64,000 bases of DNA from CAWINY01 sp963837635. Lineage in GTDB: Bacteria; Acidobacteriota; Terriglobia; Terriglobales; Acidobacteriaceae. The stretch lies in NCBI GenBank assembly GCA_963837635.1, contig CAWINY010000005.1:186001-250000 (forward strand). Direction: 5' to 3'. Position 1 is the first letter of the stretch. Each line of letters starts with the position of its first letter. A model generated the notes under the pieces. The model did not search any database. It saw only the letters and a list, made by a program, of their open reading frames with translations, and was not told where the DNA came from. A program made the translations under genes and the position numbers. Of the stretch, positions 50,017-57,539 are shown one piece after another.

Positions 50017-50262
50017 ATCAGTTGCTTTCGCAGTGGCGATGTCTCTTTTTTTGTATCACATTCGGAACGAGCCATCAGCGATCAGCCGTCAGCCCTCAGG
50101 TCTGCATCGGCAAAGCACGGATCAATGCGGATGGAAAGAAAAGATCTTAACCACAGAGACACAGAGGACACTGAGAAAACAATTATGTCGTACTTCATCC
50201 GTTCTGGCTTTCTCTGTGTCTCTGTGCCTCTGTGGCAGGTTTTCTGATCCGTTTTGATCCGT
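50017..50262. other. Intergenic region of word repeats between hpt and lysA
   Basis: It holds 'gccatcagcgatcagccgtc', the pair 'aaccacagagacacagagga' / 'ctctgtgtctctgtgcctct' (50150-50241, the third copy of the 'cacagagacac' family) and 'ttttgatccgtttaaatccg'. The lysA promoter should be within it; no gene is supported. Confidence 0.6.
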
Positions 50263-50799
50263 TTAAATCCGCTGTTCCGTCGGTTCCCGCAGCACGCAGA
50301 TGTCCGGCAGGTTCCGGTACTGCTCGGCAGAATCCATGCCGTAACCCACGACGAACACATCGGGGATGGTGAAGCCGACGTAATCCGCTTGGACCGACTG
50401 GGTGCGGCGCTCGGCCTTGTCGAGCAGGCAGGCAATCTTCAGCGCCTTTGGCTGGTGCGCCAGCAGCATCTTGCGCAGGTAGCCGACCGTCAGCCCGGTG
50501 TCGAGGATGTCTTCCACCAGGATCACGTTCTTGCCCGTCAGCGGTTGGTCGACGTCTTTGGTCAGGCGCACCTCGCCGCTGCTGACCTTCCCGTCACCGT
50601 AGCTGGAGACGCCGATGAACTCAAAGCTGGCATCGAGCTGTACCGCTCGGCAGAGATCGCTCAGGAAGACGGCCGCTCCCTTGAGCACGCCAACAAAGAC
50701 AAGCGGCTCGCCGGCGAAGTCGCGCGTGATCTGGGCTCCAAGCTCGACTACCCGCTGCGCAATCTGCTGTCTGGAAAACAGCATCCGCAATTGGGACAT
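50263..50799 (-). CDS. hpt: Hypoxanthine phosphoribosyltransferase
   Basis: The 178-residue enzyme salvages hypoxanthine/guanine to nucleotides using PRPP. The PRPP motif is 'VILVEDILDTGLTVGYL', and 'FVGVLKGAAVFLSDLCR' and 'EFIGVSSYGDG' are family blocks. ATG 50799 is taken as start; the frame opens nine codons earlier without support. It is divergent from pdxS. Confidence 0.95.
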   Translation of the reverse strand: MSQLRMLFSRQQIAQRVVELGAQITRDFAGEPLVFVGVLKGAAVFLSDLCRAVQLDASFEFIGVSSYGDGKVSSGEVRLTKDVDQPLTGKNVILVEDILDTGLTVGYLRKMLLAHQPKALKIACLLDKAERRTQSVQADYVGFTIPDVFVVGYGMDSAEQYRNLPDICVLREPTEQRI

Positions 50800-50974
50800 G
50801 GAAGATTGATATACGATTCGCCGCATCCAGGGAAGCGGGATTTGTGCCCCGGGCTCCAGCTATCCGCTTCTCCCGATAGCTGACGACTGCTCCTGGCTGC
50901 TAAAATAGAAGATTCCACAAGATCCGTGCGGCGCGCAGCAGGTTTGCGCCAAATGAACGGAAGTGAAGGGGAGT

Positions 50975-51910
50975 ATGACGAGCAATAACGGAAATACCGG
51001 CCTGCGTCTGAAGGTTGGGCTGGCAGAGATGCTCAAGGGCGGCGTAATAATGGACGTGATGAGCGCGGCACAGGCCGAAGTCGCCGAAAAGTCGGGGGCC
51101 GTCGCGGTTATGGCGTTGGAGCGCGTGCCGGCCATGATCCGTGTCGAAGGCGGCGTGGCGCGTATGGCGAATCCAAAGCTGATCAAAGAGATCATGGCCA
51201 CGGTTTCGATTCCAGTGATGGCCAAGTGCCGCATCGGACATTTCGCCGAGGCGCAGATCCTACAGGAGCTTGGGGTCGATTACATCGACGAGTCGGAAGT
51301 CCTGACTCCCGCCGACGAGGAGCACCACGTCGATAAGCACGCCTTCAGCACCCCGTTCGTGTGCGGCGCCCGCAACCTGGGTGAAGCCCTGCGGCGCATC
51401 GCCGAAGGCGCGTGCATGATTCGCACCAAGGGCGAGGCGGGAACTGGCGACGTAGTCCATGCCGTCAAGCACATGCGGCAGATTGTTAAAGAAATGCGTC
51501 AGCTCACGGTGATGAGCGAGCAAGAGTTATTTGCGGCCGCGAAGAACCATCAGGCGCCCTACGAGTTGGTCCGCATGGTTGCGCAGGCCGGCAAGCTGCC
51601 GGTGCCGAACTTCTCGGCAGGCGGAATTGCCACCCCCGCAGATGCGTCGCTGGTCATGCAATTGGGCGCCGAGGCGGTGTTTGTGGGGTCGGGCATCTTC
51701 ATGAAGGATGGCACCACGGCGCTGGACCTCTCCAACGCGGCCGAGCGCGTCGATGCCGAGACGCGCGCCCGCGCCATCGTGCAGGCCACCACGCACTATC
51801 AGGACCCGAAGGTGCTGGCCGAGGTCAGCGGGCAGGTGAAGAGCGCGATGAAGGGCCTGGCCGTGGCCGCCATGGCGGAAAAGGATCTGCTGCAGACGCG
51901 CGGCTGGTAG
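50975..51910 (+). CDS. pdxS: Pyridoxal 5'-phosphate synthase, PdxS subunit
   Basis: The 311-residue (beta/alpha)8 subunit condenses ribose-5-phosphate, glyceraldehyde-3-phosphate and PdxT-supplied ammonia into PLP. Signatures: 'GLAEMLKGGVIMDVMSAAQAE', 'ALERVPAMIR', 'PVMAKCRIGHFAEAQILQ', 'IRTKGEAGTG'. ATG 50975 is chosen ('aagggga' upstream); GTG 50963 is possible. PdxT is encoded next, after a 190-base repeat. Confidence 0.97.
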   Translation: MTSNNGNTGLRLKVGLAEMLKGGVIMDVMSAAQAEVAEKSGAVAVMALERVPAMIRVEGGVARMANPKLIKEIMATVSIPVMAKCRIGHFAEAQILQELGVDYIDESEVLTPADEEHHVDKHAFSTPFVCGARNLGEALRRIAEGACMIRTKGEAGTGDVVHAVKHMRQIVKEMRQLTVMSEQELFAAAKNHQAPYELVRMVAQAGKLPVPNFSAGGIATPADASLVMQLGAEAVFVGSGIFMKDGTTALDLSNAAERVDAETRARAIVQATTHYQDPKVLAEVSGQVKSAMKGLAVAAMAEKDLLQTRGW

Positions 51911-51918
51911 GACTGGCA

Positions 51919-52086
51919 AAATCAGCCGCTGATTTCGCTGATCAACGCTGATTATGGGCAAAGCGATTCCTGGATATCGGTGTTCGTCTAGAAGAAGAGT
52001 TCGGAAAGAGAAAGCCGCTGATTTTCGCTGATCAACGCTGATAATCTTTACGACAAGATCAGCGTTCATCAGCGCAGATCAGCGGC
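51919..52086. repeat. 'gccgctgatttcgctgatcaacgctg' repeats, copy 6
   Basis: Two left-type words ('cagccgctgatttcgctgat' at 51924 and 'gccgctgattttcgctgatc' at 52013) and one right-type word ('gatcagcgttcatcagcgca', 'gatcagcggc' ending 52086) fill the space between pdxS and pdxT. A third left word lies at the end of pdxT. Confidence 0.75.
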
Positions 52087-52100
52087 TTTGTTTCTTACAG

Positions 52101-52703
52101 ATGACGCAGAAACTCAAGATCGGGGTATTGGCACTGCAGGGCGACTTCGAGGCGCATCGCATCCGCCTGGAAGAACTGGGCGCCGAGGTCGTCCTGGTCA
52201 AAAAGCCCGAGCAGTTGGACAACATCGACGGGCTGGTGATCCCTGGCGGCGAGTCCACCACCTTTCTCAAGCTGCTGGGCGAGGCGGGATTCGAGAAGCT
52301 TCGCCAGTTCGCCCACAGCAAACCGACCTTCGGTACCTGCGCCGGGGCGATCCTGCTGGCCAAAGAGGTGCTGAACCCGCCGCAGCGCGCGCTGGAGGCG
52401 ATCGACCTCACAGTTCGACGCAACGCCTATGGCCGCCAGATCGACAGCTCGGTCCGGCAGGGCGATAGCAAGCTGGGGCCGCTGGAGATGGTGTTCATCC
52501 GCGCGCCCAGGTTCGAGCGCCTTGGTCCTGGCGTCGAAGTGCTGGCGAAGCAGGGCGCCGATCCGGTTTGGGTGCGGCAGGGAACGGTGATGGCCGTAAC
52601 TTTCCACCCGGAACTGTCGGATAGTCCTTGCGTGCACAAGGCCTTTATCGAGATGGTGCGGGAAGGGAAGACTCAGCCGCTGATTTCCGCTGAAGGACGC
52701 TGA
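52101..52703 (+). CDS. pdxT: Pyridoxal 5'-phosphate synthase, PdxT glutaminase subunit
   Basis: The 200-residue class I glutaminase has 'IGVLALQGDFEAHRIRL', the 'GLVIPGGESTTFLKL' loop, the nucleophile Cys in 'PTFGTCAGAILLA', and His-Glu in 'AVTFHPELSD'. It feeds ammonia to PdxS. The last residues (QPLISAEGR) are encoded by a 'cagccgctgatttccgctga' repeat word, so the C-terminus is repeat-derived. Confidence 0.96.
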   Translation: MTQKLKIGVLALQGDFEAHRIRLEELGAEVVLVKKPEQLDNIDGLVIPGGESTTFLKLLGEAGFEKLRQFAHSKPTFGTCAGAILLAKEVLNPPQRALEAIDLTVRRNAYGRQIDSSVRQGDSKLGPLEMVFIRAPRFERLGPGVEVLAKQGADPVWVRQGTVMAVTFHPELSDSPCVHKAFIEMVREGKTQPLISAEGR

Positions 52704-52735
52704 TATCCATCGGGCTGATTGGGATGGTGCCCCAC

Positions 52736-52766
52736 ATCTGCGAAAGACGCGCAGATGTGGGGCACC
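52736..52766. repeat. GGTGCCCCACATCTGC palindrome, intergenic copy
   Basis: GGTGCCCCACATCTGC and GCAGATGTGGGGCACC are exact inverted repeats around GAAAGACGC minus overlap, giving a perfect 15-16-bp stem. This is the best reference copy of the family. A '...aacggattcagacggatc / gatccgtcttgatccgc' pair follows at 52787-52855. Confidence 0.88.
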
Positions 52767-52878
52767 CTGTGTGAGGAATTCAACACGGATTGAAACGGAT
52801 TCAGACGGATCCGATCACATTCCGAAAATCCGTTTAGATCCGTCTTGATCCGCTGTTATGTTTTCCGTAGAGGAGCCT

Positions 52879-53379
52879 ATGCACTACTACCGGGCGCCCT
52901 GGGACAGCTTGCTGAAGCGGACCACGATCATTGTCCTCGTGTTCCTGGCGGGGATCACGATGGTAGTGCTGCGCAACCCCTATCTTCCCGACGCGCCGAA
53001 AATGGGCATTCCGGCAATTGCCGTGGCTACGGTAGCCCTTTGTTGGGCTTTTGCCCCGCGCGGCTATGAAATTGAAGGCAACCGGCTGATTATCCGACAG
53101 AACCTGGGCAGCAAGGAATACGATCTGCGCGGTTTGCAGAACATCGAGACCAGCGCGAACGCCATGCCACTGCTGGGCGCGGTCCGCGTATTCGGTGTCG
53201 GAGGGCTGTTCGGATACTACGGACGCTACTACCGCTCAGGATTGGGATTTTTCACCGCCTGGGTGACCGACCGGAGCAGGACCGTCGTGCTGAAGTTCGC
53301 TGGCCGGACGGTTGTCATATCGCCGGATGATCCGAAGGCCTTCACGGACGAAATCAGGACAGTCGTCCCGGTGGGATAA
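52879..53379 (+). CDS. Membrane protein with bacterial PH-like domain, hypothetical
   Basis: From ATG 52879 ('agaggag' just before) the protein has 166 residues with two membrane helices (about 14-32 and 45-60), then a beta-rich domain: 'YEIEGNRLIIRQNLGSKEYDLRGLQNIE' in part, and 'FFTAWVTDRSRTVVLKFAGRTVVISPDDPKAF'. This is the layout of bacterial PH-domain (bPH) membrane proteins. ATG 52858 would add seven residues. Function unknown. Confidence 0.75.
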   Translation: MHYYRAPWDSLLKRTTIIVLVFLAGITMVVLRNPYLPDAPKMGIPAIAVATVALCWAFAPRGYEIEGNRLIIRQNLGSKEYDLRGLQNIETSANAMPLLGAVRVFGVGGLFGYYGRYYRSGLGFFTAWVTDRSRTVVLKFAGRTVVISPDDPKAFTDEIRTVVPVG

Positions 53380-53572
53380 AGCCCATTCACCGCAGGTGAC
53401 AGTACGCTTTCTATTTCCCTCTTCCTTCGCGGCTTAGCGCCTTCGCGTTGAAAGCCTTTTCTCCACCTCCTTTGCGACCTCCGCGAAGGTTCTGGCGCCC
53501 TCAGCGGTGAATAGGATTCAGCGGCTCACGGCAGCAGCAAACGTCCTCTGCCGCTGCGATATACTGCGGAAG

Positions 53573-54901
53573 ATGTCCGCAGCTCCTGACAAAACGTTCT
53601 ACCTCGAAACCTTTGGCTGCCAGATGAACGTGCACGACTCCGAGAAGGTGGTGGGCACGCTCATGTCGCAGGGCTACCGCCAGGTTTCGACTGTCGACGA
53701 GGCCGACCTGATCCTGTACAACACCTGCTCCATTCGAGACAAGGCGGAGCAGAAGGTCTTTCACCGGCTCAACTATTTTCGCCGGCTGCACGAGCGGGGC
53801 AAGAAGTTCGGGGTGCTGGGCTGCGTGGCGCAGCAGGAAGGTGAAAAGATCTTCGAGCGCGCGCCGCACGTGGATCTGGTATGCGGCTCGGCTTCCTATC
53901 GCAATTTGACCGACCTGCTGGTGCAGGTGGAGGCAGGGAATCGCGCCACCGGCTTGGACGACCGCGAAACCGATCAGACCTTCGACACGGAGTTTACGGC
54001 ACGTTCCAACGCCCACCGCGGCTACATCACTATCATCGAGGGCTGCGACAAATTCTGCGCCTACTGCGTGGTGCCCTATACCCGGGGCAAGGAGCGCAGC
54101 CGGAGTTCTACCTCCGTGCTGGAGGAAGCCCGGCGCATGGCGGATCAAGGCTACAGCGAGATTCAACTGCTCGGGCAAAACGTGAACTCTTACCGCGATC
54201 CGCTTCAAAAGAAGAGCTTTGCTGAATTGCTAGTGTCCGTCGGCGAGATCGGAGGGATGAGGCGTGTGCGCTTCACCACCTCCCACCCGCGCGATTTCCA
54301 CCGGGACATCGTGGCGGCTATCGAGGCTGTACCCGCGTTGTGTGATCACGTCCACTTGCCGGTGCAGAGCGGATCGACCAAGGTGCTGGCCGCCATGCTT
54401 CGGGAGTACACCCGGGAGCAGTACCTGGAGCGCATCTCGTGGTTACAGGCAGCCAAGCGCGACATCAGCGTGACCACCGATCTAATCGTAGGCTTCCCGG
54501 GTGAGACGGAAACGGACTTTCAGGATACGCTCAGCCTCATGGAGCAGGCCGGCTACGACGGTTCGTTCTCCTTCAAGTATTCGGAGCGGCCCAATACGCC
54601 CGCCATCCGCTACGGGGACAGCATCGCCGACGAGGAAAAGGGGCGGCGGCTAGCCAGCCTGCAAATCCGCCAGCGTGAGATCTCTATTCGGCGTAATCAA
54701 CGTCATTTGGGTCAGATAGTTGAAGTCATGGTTGAGGGCTGGAACGGGTCGCGCCAGCAATGGATCGGACGCAGCTCGCAAAACAAGGTGTGCAACTTTG
54801 CAGCGCCGCCGGAATTTAAGCCGGCCAGCGGAGAATACGCAAACGTTCGGGTCACGGCGGCGCATCCCAATAGTTTGGCGGGCGAGTTGAGTCCGGCCTA
54901 G
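53573..54901 (+). CDS. miaB: tRNA-2-methylthio-N6-dimethylallyladenosine synthase
   Basis: From ATG 53573 the protein has 442 residues. The N-terminal UPF0004 domain keeps three cluster Cys ('ETFGCQMNVHDSE', 'NTCSIRDKAEQ', 'LGCVAQQEG'), the radical-SAM motif is Cys158-x3-Cys162-x2-Cys165 in 'GCDKFCAYCVVPYTRG', and a TRAM domain closes the protein. It adds the methylthio group to i6A37 of tRNAs. Confidence 0.96.
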   Translation: MSAAPDKTFYLETFGCQMNVHDSEKVVGTLMSQGYRQVSTVDEADLILYNTCSIRDKAEQKVFHRLNYFRRLHERGKKFGVLGCVAQQEGEKIFERAPHVDLVCGSASYRNLTDLLVQVEAGNRATGLDDRETDQTFDTEFTARSNAHRGYITIIEGCDKFCAYCVVPYTRGKERSRSSTSVLEEARRMADQGYSEIQLLGQNVNSYRDPLQKKSFAELLVSVGEIGGMRRVRFTTSHPRDFHRDIVAAIEAVPALCDHVHLPVQSGSTKVLAAMLREYTREQYLERISWLQAAKRDISVTTDLIVGFPGETETDFQDTLSLMEQAGYDGSFSFKYSERPNTPAIRYGDSIADEEKGRRLASLQIRQREISIRRNQRHLGQIVEVMVEGWNGSRQQWIGRSSQNKVCNFAAPPEFKPASGEYANVRVTAAHPNSLAGELSPA

Positions 54902-54928
54902 GAAACCGGCATAGGAGAGTGGATCGCG

Positions 54929-55414
54929 ATGGAAGTGGAAATGAAAATCCGTGGCCTGATGATGGATCCGGTGACCAATATGCCCATCGTGGTCCTGAAA
55001 GACGTCGGTGGCGACGCGCTGTTGCCTATTTGGGTGGGCATTTATGAGGCTAACGCCATCGCCCTGGAGATCGAAAAAGTGACCACTCCGCGGCCAATGA
55101 CGCATGACCTCATTAAGAACGTCCTGCTGGGACTGGAAACGAGCGTCCAGAAGGTGGTGGTGAACGACCTGCGCGACGACACCTTCTTTGCCGTGATCTG
55201 GCTGGAGCGGAACGGCAATATCATTTCCATCGATTCGCGCCCCTCAGACGCGCTGGCGCTGGCGCTGCGCGTGGATTGTCCGATTTTCGTGGAAGACGAT
55301 GTCCTGAAGTCCTCACGGCTGGCCAGTGCGGTCAGCGACCGTGTCTCCAGCGAAGAGCTGCGCAAGTGGCTGGAAAACCTGGGCGACGAGGACCTGGGCC
55401 GATACAAGATGTAG
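54929..55414 (+). CDS. Bifunctional nuclease (BFN, DUF151) family protein
   Basis: The 161-residue protein matches the BFN domain with 'MPIVVLKDVGGDALLPIWVG', 'EANAIALEIEKVTTPRPMTHDL', and 'SRPSDALALALRVDCPIFVEDDVL'. Members have nuclease activity in plants and are linked to gene regulation or redox in bacteria; the role here is unknown. It follows miaB after 27 bases, on the same strand. Confidence 0.92.
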   Translation: MEVEMKIRGLMMDPVTNMPIVVLKDVGGDALLPIWVGIYEANAIALEIEKVTTPRPMTHDLIKNVLLGLETSVQKVVVNDLRDDTFFAVIWLERNGNIISIDSRPSDALALALRVDCPIFVEDDVLKSSRLASAVSDRVSSEELRKWLENLGDEDLGRYKM

Positions 55415-55547
55415 CTGGTCGTTAGTCGTTGGCTGGTAGTCAACGATCAACCGGCAACTCCAACGCAGACCGACTCGGGTGGAAATAGCCCCCGACGAAT
55501 TCCAAAGAGCGCCTGGCCAACGACGAACGACTAACGACCAAAGACTT
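55415..55547. repeat. 'ggtcgttagtcgttgg' word-pair repeat, copy 3
   Basis: 'ctggtcgttagtcgttggct' and 'gtagtcaacgatcaacc' face 'ggccaacgacgaacgactaa' and 'cgaccaaagac'. It spans the gap between the BFN gene and the next small gene. Confidence 0.65.
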
Positions 55548-55556
55548 AATGACCGA

Positions 55557-55868
55557 ATGGATCCTGCCGAACAACTCCAACGTCTCTACACACAAGGCTT
55601 TGAGCTTAAAACCTTCGAGCGTTATCCGAAGGCGGTGGGCGTCATTCGCGACCAGTGCATCGCGCTGCTGGAGTCCACACCCGCAGGTCTGCGCATGATC
55701 GGCACTCCGGGCTGGCTCATGGGAGAAGTGATGGGAATTCTGATTGAGCGCGATGGACGCAAGATGTTCCAATCCAAAAGCGAATTCCTGGAAGCGACGC
55801 CGCAGCGGCTGGAAGCCCTTCGGCAATTCCGCGCAGAGATCGAGAACGTGCTCACGCCCCGTGCGTAG
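55557..55868 (+). CDS. Conserved-looking hypothetical protein
   Basis: From ATG 55557 the protein has 103 residues, mostly helical, beginning MDPAEQLQRLYTQGFELKTFERYP and ending with 'EALRQFRAEIENVLTPRA'. Composition and codon use look like a real cytosolic protein. I do not recognise a family. It is followed after 12 bases by the element with inverted ends. Confidence 0.6.
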   Translation: MDPAEQLQRLYTQGFELKTFERYPKAVGVIRDQCIALLESTPAGLRMIGTPGWLMGEVMGILIERDGRKMFQSKSEFLEATPQRLEALRQFRAEIENVLTPRA

Positions 55869-55880
55869 TGCCGACGCATA

Positions 55881-56372
55881 GTTGACATAATATCGGTTAT
55901 CGGACATTGCAGCAGCCGGTTCCATTGCGGAACACCCAATTTCGGAACAAGAAGCTGATTTCTGCGCTACCTGCCCCGAATCAGCTTAGCCTCTTCGACT
56001 ATCTGTCCAATCCAATCGAGGGGCTCGGGACCTTGGGTCACATGACTGATGCCGAGCGCGACGCTCGCACCGGCACGCAGTGGATGAAATCCGTGCTCGC
56101 GTATCTGAGTTTTCGCGCGGGTGAGAGCTGGCGCCCGATTCATCGCAGCGGCAGCGAGCGGTACAACCGGGTCAGGTGGGAGTATCTCGACGCGTATCGG
56201 CTGGTGAATGAAGTAATGCACCTTCCCGATCCGGTGAGCGGTCCGCGATGGCTCCCAGCTGAGCAGCCGGCAAAGAAGCGGGCAAAGCCGCTTCGAATCG
56301 CAGAGCGCAAGCTGGCCGCGGCTCTTGCGGCTGCTGTGCCCGATAACTTTCAACAGCCGATATTATGTCAAC
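55881..56372. mobile_element. 492-base element with inverted ends
   Basis: GTTGACATAATATCGG (55881-55896) is exactly inverted as CCGATATTATGTCAAC (56357-56372), and weaker pairing continues inward ('gttatcgg...gcagcagcc' against 'ggctgctg...ccgataac'). No target duplication is obvious. The right end coincides with the point where the sedolisin relic starts. The half-site TATTATGTCAAC resembles XerD/tyrosine-recombinase sites, but that is only a likeness. Confidence 0.6.
55907..56360 (+). CDS. Hypothetical frame carried by the inverted-end element
   Basis: A frame from TTG 55907 fills the element and runs past its right end. The portion inside has a protein-like composition ('NQLSLFDYLSNPIEGLGTLG', 'RYNRVRWEYLDAYRLVNEVM', 'KKRAKPLRIAERKLAAALAA'), while the part beyond 56372 is out of frame with the sedolisin relic and should be ignored. 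No transposase or recombinase motif is seen. The end given here is the element boundary, not a stop codon. Confidence 0.35.
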
Positions 56373-56986
56373 CCGCACCTGAGAAGAAGCCGGCCGTTTT
56401 ACGGCGAAAACTACTACGACACGCACTTCGCAAAGACGAGCGTTGTATATTTTGCGTCCGCAGGCGATTCGCCTGGGGTGAGTTGGCCAAGTACGTCTTC
56501 CTCTGTGGTATCCGTCGGCGGCACCACGACCGGCCGCAGCCCGTTCACCGCTAACTTCCTGTACGAAGTCGCCTGACCGAAACCGGCGGCGGCCTGAGCC
56601 GCTATTACCCGCGCCCGGTATACCAGAATGGCGTCTCGAATATCGTGGGGAGCTACCGTGGCGTTCCGGACATCTCCTCGGATTCCAATCCCGATACCGG
56701 CGTGTGGGTGTTTTACGGCGGGCGGCTGGGAGGAGGCCCGGGGTGGTATGTGGTGGGCGGCACCAGTGTGGCTGCGCCTACCGTTGCCGGTATCGTGAAT
56801 TTGTCCGGTCACTTTGCTTCTTCCACGACGGCCGAACTCACCACGATGTATGCCAACCGCGGCGTGGCCGGGGATTTCCGGGATATCAATTATGGCTTTT
56901 GCGGGCCGTATTCCGGTTTCCTCGCGAACACGGGATGGGATTTATGCTCGGGAATCGGCAGTCCTCTCGGCCTGGCCGGGAAATAG
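56373..56986 (+). pseudogene. Truncated, frameshifted sedolisin (S53) peptidase
   Basis: The frame starting at the element's right end reads SRPFYGENYYDTHFAKTS, 'VVYFASAGDSPGVSWPSTS' and 'VVSVGGTTTGRS', typical of the middle of S53 peptidases, up to EVA-stop at 56574. A one-base shift there (TGG to TG) restores TETGGGLSRYYPRP, then 'GTPD'-like 'GVPDISSDSNPDTGVWVF', the serine motif 'VGGTSVAAPTVAGI' and 'GWDLCSGIGSPLG'. The N-terminal half with the Glu/Asp catalytic residues is absent. Both truncation and frameshift mark it as dead. Confidence 0.8.
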
Positions 56987-57021
56987 GTGCCCCACCTCTG
57001 CCCGGTTTGGCAAATGTGGGA
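56986..57021. repeat. GGTGCCCCACCTCTG palindrome, degraded copy
   Basis: GGTGCCCCACCTCTGCC faces 'ggcaaatgtggg' with two mismatches. It begins at the last base of the sedolisin stop codon. Confidence 0.6.
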
Positions 57022-57094
57022 TGTTTCTAAGGCGCCCGTGGGCGGGTGTTCCGCCTGACATTCTTGTCGTCGATTCTCTACTCGTCAGCACACC

Positions 57095-57118
57095 CCGTCC
57101 TAGCGAAAGCTAGGACGG
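57095..57118 (+). terminator. Strong rho-independent terminator
   Basis: CCGTCCTAGC-GAAA-GCTAGGACGG is a perfect 10-bp stem with a GNRA tetraloop, followed by 'attatttt'. It lies about 110 bases after the sedolisin relic and would have ended that gene's transcript. Confidence 0.85.
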
Positions 57119-57188
57119 ATTATTTTGCCGTGCGGTCTCTCAAATCGTAGGGAGTACGGGGAGAAGACAAACATCGGTCGTGGGCGCG

Positions 57189-57428
57189 CTAGTCACGATC
57201 ACAATTGTCCCCGCGCCTCCCGGACTGCCTGAGCAGGGGCCACTCGGGAGTGACGCGGTCACGGCGGAACAGACGCTCGCGCAATACGGCCAAGGATGGC
57301 TGCTCGGCTAGCTGGCGATCCTGGCGCCCAAGCAACTCGGAGAGAGTCACGCCCTCGACAGCGGCTCGCACCTTAAGCTTACGGTGGACATCATTGGGTA
57401 CGTTGCGAATCTGAATCATCTTCGGCAT
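57189..57428 (-). CDS. FitA-like ribbon-helix-helix antitoxin, apparently orphan
   Basis: From ATG 57428 the protein has 79 residues. The RHH domain is clear: 'MIQIRNVPNDVHRKLKVRAA', 'EGVTLSELLGRQ', then 'AEQPSLAVLRERLFRR' as in FitA-type antitoxins. The usual PIN-domain toxin gene does not follow: after the stop only GTGATCGTGACTAGCGCG (VIVTSA, like the 'VIVVDASA' start of PIN toxins) remains before unrelated sequence. The toxin seems deleted. The C-terminal dozen residues may be altered. Confidence 0.75.
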   Translation of the reverse strand: MPKMIQIRNVPNDVHRKLKVRAAVEGVTLSELLGRQDRQLAEQPSLAVLRERLFRRDRVTPEWPLLRQSGRRGDNCDRD

Positions 57429-57539
57429 GGAATACCGTAGTCGCATGTGACACATGTGTTCTACCGGCGTCTATGCCTATAGCCGGAGTTCCCGTCCCAT
57501 CATTTGGCTTTGTCAGGAGACCCCGGAGGAGAGATCGCC

